This document shows positions 34,548-43,977 of a stretch of DNA of 64,000 nt, piece after piece. The notes beneath the pieces are model-generated. The model made no database searches. It was not told the DNA's origin and saw nothing but the letters and a program-made list of their open reading frames with translations. This stretch comes from DATJZH01 sp052146815 (GTDB lineage Bacteria; Actinomycetota; Actinomycetes; Streptosporangiales; Streptosporangiaceae). The stretch is taken from contig JBKQMG010000188.1 in NCBI GenBank assembly GCA_052146815.1, forward strand, positions 20,750 to 84,749, written 5' to 3'. The number at the start of each line of letters is the position of its first letter. The first letter of the stretch is position 1. The position numbers and the translations under genes were made by a program.

Positions 34548-36020
34548 ATGACGGAGGTTCGCGCCCGGCGCGGCGAGCAGCAGGACCCGCCGGCCGGCCA
34601 GGGCGGCAGCTCCTACCTGGACGTGCTGAGGACCCCGGGGGCGCTCCGGTTCTCCGCGGCGGCTTTCGTCGGCCGGATGCCGATGTCGATGTTCGGGCTC
34701 GGCACAGTCCTGCTCATCTCTTCGGTCACGGGCCGGTACGGGCTGGCCGGGGCGGTCGCAGCCGCCGGGTCGGTCGGCTTCGCCCTTTGCTCTCCGCTCG
34801 TCGCGACGCTGACTGACCGGCTGGGCCAGCGCCGGGTGCTGCGGCCCCAGGCGGCGATCTTCGCACTCAGCGCCGTCGCCTTCATTCTGTGCGCCCAGGT
34901 GCACGCCCCGGCGTGGGCGCTGCTGGCCACCGGCGCGGTGGCAGGCGCGTCCATGCCGTCACTCGGGTCGATGGTGCGAGCCCGGTGGAGCGCCGTCGCG
35001 GCTGGCTCCCGGCGCCTGCACACCGCGTTCGCGCTGGAGTCGGTCGCCGACGAGATGATCTTCGTGGTGGGACCTGCCCTGGTCACACTGCTCGCGACCG
35101 AGGTCTTCCCGGCCGCCGGCGTGATCGTGGCGGGCGTGCTGTGCGTCGCGGGGACCCTGCTGCTGGCAGCCCAGTCCCGCACCGAGCCGGCTCCCCGCCC
35201 GCGCGAGCCGCGTCCGGCCGACCAGTCCCGGCTGAGCGGCCGGCGGCGGCTGCCCGCCGCCGGCCTGGTGACGCTCGGCCCCCTGTCCCTGTTCCTCGGG
35301 GCGATGTTCTCGGCGATTGACCTGAGCACGGTGGACTTCGCCCAGGAGCACGGGCACAGGCCGCTGGCCGGGGTCATTCTCGGTACCTACGCGCTGGGCA
35401 GCGCCGTCGGCGGCCTCTGGTACGGCTCGCGGTCCTGGCGGGCGCCGCTGGAACGGCGGTTCGCGGTGACGCTGTGCTGCACCGCCGCGGGCGTGGCGAC
35501 GTTCTGGGCCATGCCAGGACTGCTGCCGCTGGGCGCGGTGATCTTCTTTTCCGGGCTGGCGATCTCCCCGACGCTGATGGCCGCTTTCGGGCTGATCGAG
35601 CGGCAGGCTCCGGCCGCACGGCGGACCGAGGCACTGGCGTGGCTCTCCTCCACTATCTCCGTCGGGGTGGCGCTGGGCTCGGCGGCCGCCGGAGGGCTGA
35701 TCGACGCGGGCGGCCCGACCTCCGACGGCGCGCGCTGGGGTTACCTGTTCGCGGCTGGCTGCGGCATCGCCGCCTGCGCGGTCTGCCTCGCCGGGCTGCG
35801 GAAGCTTCGCGCCCCGGGGCCAGCCGAAGCCGGCGAACCTGCCGACCGGAGAGACCCTGTCCGGCCAGCCGGACCGGCCCGGCCCGGCCGAGACGGCCGT
35901 CCCGCGGAAATTATTTCGTATTTAGCAACTATTTGCCGGGCAGAAACCCGTCGCCGGGTGGAAACTGTTCACCCAGCCGAAACAGTGCACCCGGCAGGAT
36001 GGGTCAATGCAGAGTCCTAG
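34548..36020 (+). CDS. MFS transporter
   Basis: The 490-residue protein has 12 predicted membrane helices. The cytoplasmic loop 2-3 motif is TDRLGQRRVLRP (near 86-97), and the second half begins after a basic loop with RPADQSRLSGRRR near 225. This is a drug/H+ antiporter-like MFS protein of the kind annotated as YbfB or CynX-like; the substrate is unknown. The last 30 residues are odd: three 6-residue repeats (encoded by 18-bp repeats at 35943-35996). The end overlaps the oxidase start by 14 bp. Confidence 0.88.
   Translation: MTEVRARRGEQQDPPAGQGGSSYLDVLRTPGALRFSAAAFVGRMPMSMFGLGTVLLISSVTGRYGLAGAVAAAGSVGFALCSPLVATLTDRLGQRRVLRPQAAIFALSAVAFILCAQVHAPAWALLATGAVAGASMPSLGSMVRARWSAVAAGSRRLHTAFALESVADEMIFVVGPALVTLLATEVFPAAGVIVAGVLCVAGTLLLAAQSRTEPAPRPREPRPADQSRLSGRRRLPAAGLVTLGPLSLFLGAMFSAIDLSTVDFAQEHGHRPLAGVILGTYALGSAVGGLWYGSRSWRAPLERRFAVTLCCTAAGVATFWAMPGLLPLGAVIFFSGLAISPTLMAAFGLIERQAPAARRTEALAWLSSTISVGVALGSAAAGGLIDAGGPTSDGARWGYLFAAGCGIAACAVCLAGLRKLRAPGPAEAGEPADRRDPVRPAGPARPGRDGRPAEIISYLATICRAETRRRVETVHPAETVHPAGWVNAES
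35943..35996 (+). repeat. Three 18-bp repeats at the MFS gene end
   Basis: GAAAC recurs at 35943, 35961 and 35979 with shared neighbouring bases, encoding the repeated hexapeptide AETxHP/VETVHP. An unusually AT-rich patch (35905-35935) lies immediately before it and could house a promoter for the downstream oxidase gene. Confidence 0.75.
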
Positions 36021-37398
36021 CAGGCAGTCGCCGCGCCGACCGCGCGCGCCTCGGACAATGCCCGCCTGGCGCAACTGGGCCGGGAACGTGGCGGCCCGGC
36101 CGCAGCGGGTCTGCTCCCCCGGCTCGGCGCAGGAAGTGGCCGCGCAGGTCCGCCGGGCCGCGGCGGACGGGCTGACCGTGCGGATGACGGGCAGCGGCCA
36201 CTCCTTCACCCCCGCCGCGGTCAGCGACGGGGTCCTGCTGCGGCCGGGGCGCCTCACCGCGGTTCGGTCCGTCGACGCCCGGGCGGCCCTGGTGACCGTG
36301 GAGGCCGGCTGCCCGCTGCATGTGCTTAACGCCGAGTTGCTCGCCCGCGGGCTGTCCCTGGCGAACATGGGCGACATCCAGGTGCAGACGGTGGCCGGCG
36401 CCATCCAGACGGGGACGCACGGGACCGGGCGCGCCGTCAGCGGGATGGCCGCCCAGGTGAAGGCGCTGGAAATGGTGCTGGCGGACGGCTCAGTGGTCTC
36501 CTGCTCCGCGCAGACGCCGGCCGGCGGCATCAAGGCGCCCGGCCCGCTCGCCGCCGGGCTGTTCGCCGCGGCACGCGTGGGCCTCGGCGCCCTCGGCGTC
36601 CTGACGGCAGTCACGCTCGCCGTCGTCCCGGCCTTCCTGCTGGAGGCGCGCGAGGAGCCGATGCGCTGGTCGGAGGTCATCAGCAGGCTGGATGAGCTGA
36701 CGGCCGACAACGAGCATTTCGAGTTCTTCTGGTTTCCGCACGCCGAGGGCTGCCTGACCAAGCGCAATAACACCGCCGCGGGCCCGCCGCGGCCGCTGCC
36801 GAGGTGGCGGCACTGGCTCGATGACGAGTTCCTGGCCAACACGGTCTTCGGGCTGACCTGCCGTCTGGGGCAGCGAGTCCCCTCGGTGATCGCACCGGTC
36901 AACACCGCAGCCAGCAGGGCCCTGACGGCCCGGACCTATGTGGACGCGGCCTACCGCGTCTACACCAGCCCGCGCCGGGTGCGCTTCAAGGAGCAGGAAT
37001 ACGCGGTCCCGCGAGCGGCGCTGGCCGGGGTCCTGACTGAGCTCCGCGCGCTGCTCGACCGGCGGGACTGGCGGATCAGCTTCCCGATTGAGGTGCGGGT
37101 CACGCCGGGCGATGACTGCTGGCTGTCCACCGCCTATCACCGCGACAGCGCCTACATCGCCATCCACGTCTTCCACTCGGCGCCGCACGAGCAGTACTTC
37201 GGCGACGTCGAGGCGATCATGCAGGCGGCGGGCGGCCGGCCGCACTGGGGCAAGATGCACACCGCCGATGCGCGGTACCTGCGAGCCGCCTACCCGAAAT
37301 TCGCCGACTTCGTGGCCCTGCGCGATTTCCTTGATCCGGAGCGCCGGTTCGGCAACGAATATCTTCAGCGCGTGCTCGGTAGCGGCGCGGAGAACTAA
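36007..37398 (+). CDS. D-arabinono-1,4-lactone oxidase/L-gulonolactone-type FAD oxidase
   Basis: The 463-residue protein has a PCMH/VAO-type FAD domain (MTGSGHSFTPAAVSDGV; GTHGTG near 138) and the aldonolactone-oxidase C-terminal domain with the diagnostic HWGK (HWGKMHTADARYL near 414) and FLDPERRFGNEYLQRVLG. It oxidises aldonolactones or related sugar alcohols with O2. The start is ATG at 36007, with an alternative ATG at 36058. The adjacent TetR gene begins 1 base after the stop or 111 bases later. Confidence 0.88.
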   Translation: MQSPSRQSPRRPRAPRTMPAWRNWAGNVAARPQRVCSPGSAQEVAAQVRRAAADGLTVRMTGSGHSFTPAAVSDGVLLRPGRLTAVRSVDARAALVTVEAGCPLHVLNAELLARGLSLANMGDIQVQTVAGAIQTGTHGTGRAVSGMAAQVKALEMVLADGSVVSCSAQTPAGGIKAPGPLAAGLFAAARVGLGALGVLTAVTLAVVPAFLLEAREEPMRWSEVISRLDELTADNEHFEFFWFPHAEGCLTKRNNTAAGPPRPLPRWRHWLDDEFLANTVFGLTCRLGQRVPSVIAPVNTAASRALTARTYVDAAYRVYTSPRRVRFKEQEYAVPRAALAGVLTELRALLDRRDWRISFPIEVRVTPGDDCWLSTAYHRDSAYIAIHVFHSAPHEQYFGDVEAIMQAAGGRPHWGKMHTADARYLRAAYPKFADFVALRDFLDPERRFGNEYLQRVLGSGAEN

Positions 37399-37509
37399 GT
37401 GGCAGATCAGGCGGCGGAGCGCGCCGGGGACCCGAGCGGTGAGGAGCACTTCGTGGATTTGCGCGGGGGCGCACGGCAAGCAGGCAGCCGTTGGCCTAGT
37501 CTCGCCAGT

Positions 37510-38229
37510 ATGAGTCCGGAGGGTTCCGGCGCGCGGACGCCGGACGGCTCCCCGGGCCAGAAGGCGTCGCGAGCACACCGCGAGGGCAACAGGCCGCCCT
37601 CGCTGCGCGGGGGCACGCCCGCGCAGGGCCGCGCGCTCGGAGCCCAGGGGCAGCAGACCGTCCGCAAGCTGCTCGAGGCCGCCCTGGCGGAATTCGACGA
37701 GCGGGGCTTTCAGGCTGCCCGGGTCGATGACATCGTCCGGCGGGCCAAGATCTCGCACGGCACCTTCTACTTGTATTTCCTGAACAAGGACGACCTGTTC
37801 CGGACGCTGCTGCGCGATGCCCTGCACGATATGGAGCTCATCACCGCAGAGTTCCCCGTGGTGACCACCGACGACGCTGGCCGGACGGCCCTGCGGGCCT
37901 GGGTGCAGCGGTTCTGTGACACCTACGCCGCGCACGCCACCGTCATCAGGATCCTCAGCCAGGCGGAGGTGGTGGGCGAGGAAGTCTACGGAGACGGCCT
38001 GCAGCTGTTCTTCCGGCTGGCCGAGGCAATCACCCAGGGCATGACGACCGGAGCAGGCGACCAGGCCAAAACCGGCGCGCTGGCCGAGCACGCTGAGCTG
38101 ACCGGGGTGGCGCTGCTGATGATGCTCGAGCGGGTCAACTACCTGCTGAGCGTCGAGGTCCGGCTGCCGAGGGCCGAGATGGTCGACCGGCTGACCGCCA
38201 TCATCTTCGCGGCGTTCCACTCAGCCTGA
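37510..38229 (+). CDS. TetR/AcrR-family transcriptional regulator
   Basis: The 239-residue regulator has a low-complexity N-terminus, a TetR HTH (about 53-98: LLEAALAEFDERGFQAARV, ISHGTFYLYFLNKDDLF) and a helical C-terminal domain. The start is uncertain: a GTG at 37399 with a GGAG site would add 37 residues, and ATG at 37510 gives the usual length, so 37510 is preferred. It follows the lactone oxidase gene on the same strand and may regulate it. Its 3' end overlaps the convergent FolP2-like gene by 9 bp. Confidence 0.85.
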   Translation: MSPEGSGARTPDGSPGQKASRAHREGNRPPSLRGGTPAQGRALGAQGQQTVRKLLEAALAEFDERGFQAARVDDIVRRAKISHGTFYLYFLNKDDLFRTLLRDALHDMELITAEFPVVTTDDAGRTALRAWVQRFCDTYAAHATVIRILSQAEVVGEEVYGDGLQLFFRLAEAITQGMTTGAGDQAKTGALAEHAELTGVALLMMLERVNYLLSVEVRLPRAEMVDRLTAIIFAAFHSA

Positions 38230-39147
38230 GCTCCCCCCGGCCGCGGCCCGATCAGCCGGCCCCTGACGGTCCCCGCCGGGTACCGCCGCCCGGGCCCGGG
38301 CTACGGCGTCAAGCGCCTGGCTCGCGGCGGGCACGTCGTGAACGCGGAAGACCCGCGCCCCCGACCAGGCGGAGATGGCGAGCGCCGCTATCGTGCCCTC
38401 GCCGCGCTCGGTGGTCGGCAGGTCCAGCGTCTCGCCGATGAAGTCCTTGTTGGACAGCGCAACGAGAACCGGCCAGCCGGTCGCGCAGAGCTCCGGCAGC
38501 CGGCGGGTCAGCTCCAGCGAATGCCAGGTGGTCTTGCCCAAGTCATGCGCGGGGTCGACCAGGATGGCCTCGGGCGCCACCCCCGCGCCGACCGCCCGGT
38601 CCGCCTGCGCGCACACCGACCCGATGACATCGGCCATCACGTCGGCGTAGGCAGGCCGCACCGGGCCGGCACGCGGGGCCAGCCCGCCGGCGTGCGCGCA
38701 GACCAGCCCGGTTCCGTAGCGCGCGGCGACTTCCGCCAGCTGCGGGTCGACGCCTCCCCAGCAATCATTGAGCAGGTCAGCGCCGCACTCGGCGACCGCG
38801 GCGCCGACCGGCGCGCGCCAGGTGTCAACGCTGATCACTACGTCCGGGTGCCGGTCCCTGACCGCCGTGACCAGGCCGGTGACCCGGCGCATCTCCTCGG
38901 CGGCATCGACCTCGGCGCCCGGGCCGGCCTTGACGCCGCCGATGTCCACGATGTCCGCGCCCGCCGCGACCGCGCGGCTCACCGAATCGAGGGCAGCGCC
39001 GAACGCGTACGTGGCGCCCCGGTCGAAGAACGAGTCCGGTGTCCGGTTGACCACGGCCATGACGGCCAGCGAGCCGGGCGGCCATTCGCGTCGGCCCAGG
39101 CGCAGTGTCCGCGGCGTCGTCACCGGCGTCAGGATAGGCCCTGCCAT
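38221..39147 (-). CDS. folP: Dihydropteroate-synthase-family protein, FolP2-like
   Basis: The 308-residue protein has the DHPS loops: MAVVNRTPDSFFDRGATY (about 30-47) and VDIGGVKAGPGAEVDAAEEM, then VVISVDTWRAPVGAAV, a DCWGG substrate loop, and DPAHDLGKTTWHSLEL. The NRTPDSF and GGVKAGPG sequences match the second actinobacterial paralogue (FolP2) more than classic FolP1 (NVTPDSFSDGG). FolP2 of mycobacteria reportedly lacks dihydropteroate synthase activity, so folate synthesis is not assured. The ATG at 39147 was chosen because homology starts there. It is divergent from guaB1. Confidence 0.88.
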   Translation of the reverse strand: MAGPILTPVTTPRTLRLGRREWPPGSLAVMAVVNRTPDSFFDRGATYAFGAALDSVSRAVAAGADIVDIGGVKAGPGAEVDAAEEMRRVTGLVTAVRDRHPDVVISVDTWRAPVGAAVAECGADLLNDCWGGVDPQLAEVAARYGTGLVCAHAGGLAPRAGPVRPAYADVMADVIGSVCAQADRAVGAGVAPEAILVDPAHDLGKTTWHSLELTRRLPELCATGWPVLVALSNKDFIGETLDLPTTERGEGTIAALAISAWSGARVFRVHDVPAASQALDAVARARAAVPGGDRQGPADRAAAGGSSG

Positions 39148-39226
39148 GAGCGGACCGCCCGCCGCCGCGGCCGATCGCTGCCGCGGCCCGGGTGCAGCAC
39201 TCCGGCGGCGAGGGCAGAATCTAATC

Positions 39227-40657
39227 GTGAGATTCCTCAGCACGCCCGCCCATGACCTGGCCTACAGCGACGTCTTCCTGGTGCCGAGCCGGTCTTCGGT
39301 CACCTCCCGGCTGGCCGTCGACCTTGGCACCCGCGACGGCAGCGGCACCACGATCCCGATTGTCGTGGCCAACATGACCGCGGTCGCCGGGCGCAGGATG
39401 GCCGAGACCGTCGCGCGCCGGGGCGGCCTGGTCATCCTGCCGCAGGACATCCCGGTCGACGTGGTCGCCGACGTCATCAGCTGGGTCAAGTCACGTGACC
39501 TCGTACACGACACGCCGCTCACGCTCAGCCCGGACGCCACGACCGGCCACGCGCTGAGCCTGCTGCCCAAGCGGGCCCACGGCGCCGTCGTAGTGATCGA
39601 GGACGGCGCGCCAGTCGGGATCGTCACCGAGGCCGACTGTCACGGCGTCGACCGGTTCACCCAGCTGCGCCAGGTGATGTCGACCGAGCTGCTCATGCTG
39701 CCGGCCGGGACCGACCCCGAGCACGCGTTCAGCCTGCTGCATGAAGGGCGGCACCGCGTCGCCCCGGTTGTCGACGGCACCGGCCGGTGCGTGGGCATCC
39801 TGACCCGCACCGGGGCACTGCGCGCCACCCTCTACGACCCGGCCGTCGATGACCGCGGCCGGCTCCGGATCGGCGTGGCGCTCGGGATCAACGGCGATGT
39901 CGCGGGCAAGGCCAAGCTGCTGCTCGACGCTGGCGCGGACATGCTTGTCGTGGATACCGCGCACGGTCATCAGGAGAAGATGATCAGCGCGCTGCGCGCC
40001 GTGCGGGCGCTCACGCCGTCGGTGCCGGTCGCGGCCGGGAACGTCGTCACCGCCGAGGGAGTGGGCGACCTGGCGGAGGCGGGGGCCGACATCGTGAAGG
40101 TCGGCGTCGGCCCGGGTGCCATGTGCACGACCCGGATGATGACCGGAGTCGGCCGGCCGCAGTTCAGCGCCGTGCTCGAGTGCGCGGCGCGGGCCCGCGA
40201 GCTCGGCGCGCACATCTGGGCGGACGGCGGCGTCCGCCACCCGAGGGATGTGGCGCTGGCGCTGGCAGCAGGGGCGTCCAGCGTGATGATCGGCTCCTGG
40301 TTCGCGGGCACCTGCGAGTCGCCCGGCGACGTCTTCCGCGACGCGGACGGCCGCCTGTACAAGGAGAGCTTCGGCATGGCGTCGGCCAGGGCGGTGCGGC
40401 TGCGCACGTCCGCCGACTCGCCGTTCGAGCGGGCGCGCAAGGAGCTGTTCGAGGAGGGCATCTCCACCTCGCGGATGTACCTGGACCCGCAGCGGCCCGG
40501 GGTCGAAGACCTGATCGACACGATCACCGCCGGGCTGCGCAGCGCCTGCACCTACGCGGGCGCCCGCACGCTCGACGAGCTGCATGAGCGAGCCGTCGTC
40601 GGACTGCAGGGCGCGGCCGGCTACACCGAGGGGATGCCCCTGCCGTCAGGCTGGTAG
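39227..40657 (+). CDS. guaB1: GuaB1-type IMP dehydrogenase-related enzyme (likely GMP reductase)
   Basis: The 476-residue TIM-barrel protein has an N-terminal FLSTPAHDLAYSDVFLVPS, two CBS domains (about 90-200) between barrel strands, the flavin-free catalytic loop VGVGPGAMCTTRMMTGVG with the reactive Cys (near 303), and C-terminal HIWADGGVRHPRDVALALAA. This is the GuaB1 subfamily of actinobacteria, which is distinct from IMP dehydrogenase GuaB2 and was reported to be a GMP reductase in mycobacteria. The GTG at 39227 is the chosen start; the ORF extends further upstream without homology. Confidence 0.9.
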   Translation: MRFLSTPAHDLAYSDVFLVPSRSSVTSRLAVDLGTRDGSGTTIPIVVANMTAVAGRRMAETVARRGGLVILPQDIPVDVVADVISWVKSRDLVHDTPLTLSPDATTGHALSLLPKRAHGAVVVIEDGAPVGIVTEADCHGVDRFTQLRQVMSTELLMLPAGTDPEHAFSLLHEGRHRVAPVVDGTGRCVGILTRTGALRATLYDPAVDDRGRLRIGVALGINGDVAGKAKLLLDAGADMLVVDTAHGHQEKMISALRAVRALTPSVPVAAGNVVTAEGVGDLAEAGADIVKVGVGPGAMCTTRMMTGVGRPQFSAVLECAARARELGAHIWADGGVRHPRDVALALAAGASSVMIGSWFAGTCESPGDVFRDADGRLYKESFGMASARAVRLRTSADSPFERARKELFEEGISTSRMYLDPQRPGVEDLIDTITAGLRSACTYAGARTLDELHERAVVGLQGAAGYTEGMPLPSGW

Positions 40658-40762
40658 CCCGGTTCCGGATCCCGCCCGCCGCGGCCCGCGGCGGGGCCCC
40701 TTGTCGGCATTGCGGCATTCTGGCAGCATCGGGAGCGCCTGCCCGCGAGCTGACGGAGTCTC

Positions 40763-41725
40763 ATGCGCCTGCCGCCCCCGGTCGTCGCCGGTGCCATCGT
40801 GGCGGGACTGCTAGCAGCAGCCCCGTCCGCGGCCGGGGCGGCGACGCTCAGGCCCGGCTCATCCGCGGCGCCGGGCAGCACCGCCGTCGCCGCGCGCGCG
40901 GCCGCGGCAGCGAAGGGGCTGACCAGCGGACCGACCGGGATTCAGGCACGAAACGGCGAGCTCGCGGAACCCGGCGCCCGCCGGCTGCTGTGGGTCCGCC
41001 GCCGCGACGTGCCGCGCCCGATGGGCAGCATCACCAAGGTGATGACCGCCCTGGTGGTGATCCGGGCGGGTCACCTGGCGCGGAAGATCACGATCACCGG
41101 CGCCGAGGTCAGGTACGTCCGGGAACACGACGCCAGCAGCGCCGGGCTGCAGCCCGGCGACGTGCTGACGGCCCGCCAGCTCCTCGAGGCCATGCTGGTC
41201 CCGTCCGGCTGTGACGCCGCCTACGCCCTGGCGATGGCCTACGGCCCGGGCTGGAAGTCGTTCGTGCGGAAGATGAACGCCATGGCCCGGCACCTGGGGC
41301 TGACCGGGACCCATTTCGCCAATTTCGACGGCCTGCCGTGGCCGACCGCGACGGCCACCCACTCCACGGCGCGTGACCTGGTCATCCTGGGCGAGACCGC
41401 CATGAAGAGCGCGCTGTTCCGGGAACTCGTCCGGCAGCGGTCATACTCGATCCCCGCCACCGCGCAGACGCACCGCTACCACTGGCAGACCACCAATCAG
41501 CTGCTCGGCTCCTTCCGGGGCGCCATCGGCATCAAGACCGGCACCACGGGCGCGGCCGGGTACTGCCTGCTATTCGAGGCACAGCGCGGCTCGGAGTCCC
41601 TGATCGGCGTCGTGCTGGACAGCGGCAAGACTGACGGGGCCCGGTTTACCGCGGCAAGGCGGCTGCTCAACTGGGGATTCAGCGTGCTCCGGCGCCGGGC
41701 CGGGACTCCCGCGCGCGCCGGCTGA
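40763..41725 (+). CDS. Secreted serine hydrolase, D-alanyl-D-alanine carboxypeptidase (S11) family
   Basis: The 320-residue protein has a signal peptide (about 1-26, cleaved after GAA), a disordered Ala-rich stretch, and the S11 motifs SITK (nucleophile Ser and Lys, near 90), SGC in place of SxN (VPSGCDAAY near 148-156), and KTGTT (near 259). It should trim D-Ala from peptidoglycan stem peptides. The SGC variant is something I have seen in actinobacterial homologues and is not clear evidence of loss of activity. Confidence 0.9.
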   Translation: MRLPPPVVAGAIVAGLLAAAPSAAGAATLRPGSSAAPGSTAVAARAAAAAKGLTSGPTGIQARNGELAEPGARRLLWVRRRDVPRPMGSITKVMTALVVIRAGHLARKITITGAEVRYVREHDASSAGLQPGDVLTARQLLEAMLVPSGCDAAYALAMAYGPGWKSFVRKMNAMARHLGLTGTHFANFDGLPWPTATATHSTARDLVILGETAMKSALFRELVRQRSYSIPATAQTHRYHWQTTNQLLGSFRGAIGIKTGTTGAAGYCLLFEAQRGSESLIGVVLDSGKTDGARFTAARRLLNWGFSVLRRRAGTPARAG

Positions 41726-41873
41726 CGGACCGGCGCTCCCCCGCTGAGTGCCCCGGCTCAAGCGCCCGGAGCCGGCCGCGCAGGCGGCCGCAGGGCCGGC
41801 CGACGTGACCTGGCCAGGCGCCTTGCCGGCCGGCTGTCCGCGGCAGGCGGCTGCTCTGGCCTACCTTGGTGCC

Positions 41874-42572
41874 ATGACAACGGCGAGCGACCCGCGCGAT
41901 CCCGGCCTCCTGCCCGCAGGCAGCCCGAGTGTCCTGGTCGTGGAGGACGATCAGGGAATCGCGACGCAGCTGGTGCGCGGGCTGACCCGCGGCGGCTACC
42001 GGGTCGACCACGTGGTGACCGGCAGCGAGGCACTGGCGTGGGGCGAGCCCGACGTGGTGCTGCTGGACCTGGAACTGCCGGACGCCGACGGCGTGCAGGT
42101 ATGCCGCAAGCTGCGCGAGCGCTCCAGCGCCGCCATCATCGTGGTGACCGCACACGGCGAGGAAACCGACCGGGTCCTGGCGCTGGACGCGGGCGCCGAC
42201 GACTATCTGGTCAAGCCGTTCGGCCTGGCCGAGCTGCAGGCCAGGATCCGCGCGGTGCTGCGCCGGGTCCGGCCCGGCGGCGACGTCATCCGGCACGGAC
42301 CGCTGACGGTCGATATCCGGACCCGCAGAGTGAGCGTCGCGGGCGCGGACGTGGCGCTGACCCCGAAGGAATTCGACATCCTCGAATGCCTGGCCCTTGA
42401 TCCGGGCCGAGTCGTCAGCCGCCAGGAGATCCTGGAGAGCGCCTGGGACGCGCACTGGTACGGGCCGACGAAGGTGCTCGACGTGCACGTGGCCGCGCTG
42501 CGCCGCAAGCTCCGCGTGCCGGGCCTGATCGAGACGGTCTACGGCCGCGGGTTCCGGCTCGGCGAGGCCTGA
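41874..42572 (+). CDS. OmpR/PhoB-family response regulator
   Basis: The 232-residue regulator has a receiver domain (about 18-128) with the acidic pair VVEDDQG, the phosphoacceptor Asp in VLLDLELPDADG (near 63), and the Lys in DDYLVKPFGL. A winged-helix Trans_reg_C domain follows (about 140-230: LTPKEFDILECLALDPGRVV, VLDVHVAALRRKLRV). It overlaps the kinase gene by 1 bp. The ATG at 41874 is preferred to a longer frame from 41748. Confidence 0.95.
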   Translation: MTTASDPRDPGLLPAGSPSVLVVEDDQGIATQLVRGLTRGGYRVDHVVTGSEALAWGEPDVVLLDLELPDADGVQVCRKLRERSSAAIIVVTAHGEETDRVLALDAGADDYLVKPFGLAELQARIRAVLRRVRPGGDVIRHGPLTVDIRTRRVSVAGADVALTPKEFDILECLALDPGRVVSRQEILESAWDAHWYGPTKVLDVHVAALRRKLRVPGLIETVYGRGFRLGEA

Positions 42573-43942
42573 TGGCCCGGCGGATCGTCCTGGCGGTCAT
42601 GGCGCTGATCACGGCTCTGCTCGGACTTATCGCGGTGCCGCTGGGCCTGATCACCGCCAGCCAGGAGCGCCGCGATTTCCGCGAGGAGACGGTGACCGCC
42701 GCGACGACGCTCGCCGACGTCGCCGAGGAACGGCTGGGCGACCACAGCCAAGGCCCGGCGCTGGCGCGCTCGGTCACGCAGTTGCAGCGCGGCGACGACG
42801 AGGTCGCCGTCTACAACCAGGCAGGCGACCGGCTGGCCGGGACGGCGACGGTCCCGGCGGCAACCGCCGGGCAGGTGCGGCGAGCGCTGTCCGGCCCGGC
42901 AGGCCCGGTCAGCTACGCCGCACCCGACCGGCTGCTCGTCATCGCGCCAGTTCTGCGTGACGGCGGCAAGAGCACACTCGGCGCGGTGGCGCTGGCCCGG
43001 TCCAGCGAGGTACTTGATCATCGCCTGGACGTGCTCTGGACGTGGATCATCTCGGTCTCGGCGGCGGGCCTGGCGGCCGCCGCGCTGATCGCCGTGGCAC
43101 TGGCCCGCTGGGTGAACCGGCCGCTCGCCGCGCTGGAATCGGCCGCCCGTGAGCTCGGCGGCGGCGCGCTGGACACCAGGGCCGCGGCCGGCGGGGGCCC
43201 CCGGGAGGTCCGCCGGCTCGCGGCCAACTTCAACACCATGGCCGGCCGCCTGCAGGCGCTGCTTACCGGCCACCAGGCGATGATGGCCGACGTCTCGCAT
43301 CAGCTCAGGACCCCGCTGGCCGCGCTGCGGCTGCGGCTCGATGTGCTGGCGCAAGATAGCGATCCGGCGGTGGGCGAGGAACTGGCCGGGGCGCAGGAGG
43401 AAATCGCCCGGCTGGCCAGGATGGTGAACGGGCTGCTGGCGGTCGCGCGGGCCGAGAATGTCACCACGCCGGCGGTGCAGATCGCGGTGGATGCGGTGAT
43501 CATGGACCGGGTCGCCGCCTGGCGCCCGGCCGCGGAAGAACGCGAAGTCACGCTGACGGCGGCGAATCTCGAGCCGGTCAGTGCCCGCCTCGGCGAGGGT
43601 CACCTGGAGCAGATCATGGACAACCTGCTCGCCAACGCGCTCGACGCGGTCCCGCCAGGGGGGACCGTGCATGTCGCCACCGCGGCCGCCGGAGACAGTC
43701 TTCGCATCACCATCGCCGACGACGGTCCCGGCATGAGCCAGCAGCAGCTGCGGACCGCGTTCCGGCGGTTCGTCAGCACCACCCCCGGCGGCACCGGCCT
43801 CGGCCTGGCCATCGTGGACCGGCTGGTGACCTCGAACGGCGGCTCCGCCGTGCTGTCCGACACGCCGGGCGGCGGCCTTACCGTGACCATCGAGCTTCCT
43901 GTCACCCGCGATCGGCGGCGGGCCGGGGCCGGGTCACTCTGA
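42572..43942 (+). CDS. Sensor histidine kinase
   Basis: The 456-residue membrane kinase has a first helix (about 6-28), an extracytoplasmic sensor (about 30-145), a second helix (about 150-175), a HAMP domain (about 177-230), the HisKA H-box VSHQLRTPLAALRLRLDVL (His near 239), and the HATPase_c domain with an N-box DNLLANALDAV, DDGPGM and GGTGLGLAIV. It should phosphorylate the response regulator. Its targets are not shown; the redox operon starts 307 bp downstream. Confidence 0.95.
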   Translation: MARRIVLAVMALITALLGLIAVPLGLITASQERRDFREETVTAATTLADVAEERLGDHSQGPALARSVTQLQRGDDEVAVYNQAGDRLAGTATVPAATAGQVRRALSGPAGPVSYAAPDRLLVIAPVLRDGGKSTLGAVALARSSEVLDHRLDVLWTWIISVSAAGLAAAALIAVALARWVNRPLAALESAARELGGGALDTRAAAGGGPREVRRLAANFNTMAGRLQALLTGHQAMMADVSHQLRTPLAALRLRLDVLAQDSDPAVGEELAGAQEEIARLARMVNGLLAVARAENVTTPAVQIAVDAVIMDRVAAWRPAAEEREVTLTAANLEPVSARLGEGHLEQIMDNLLANALDAVPPGGTVHVATAAAGDSLRITIADDGPGMSQQQLRTAFRRFVSTTPGGTGLGLAIVDRLVTSNGGSAVLSDTPGGGLTVTIELPVTRDRRRAGAGSL

Positions 43943-43977
43943 GGGCGGCCGGCGTCGGGAGGGCGCCCCTCCTCGCG

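Noticed and set aside
36490..38220. A 576-codon minus-strand frame opposite the lactone oxidase and TetR genes.
   Set aside because: It is a shadow of two real plus-strand genes with low-complexity translation.
40763..41725. SGC in place of SxN as evidence that the S11-type enzyme is inactive.
   Set aside because: The nucleophile SxxK and the KTG motif are intact and the Ser of the second motif is kept, so activity is plausible.
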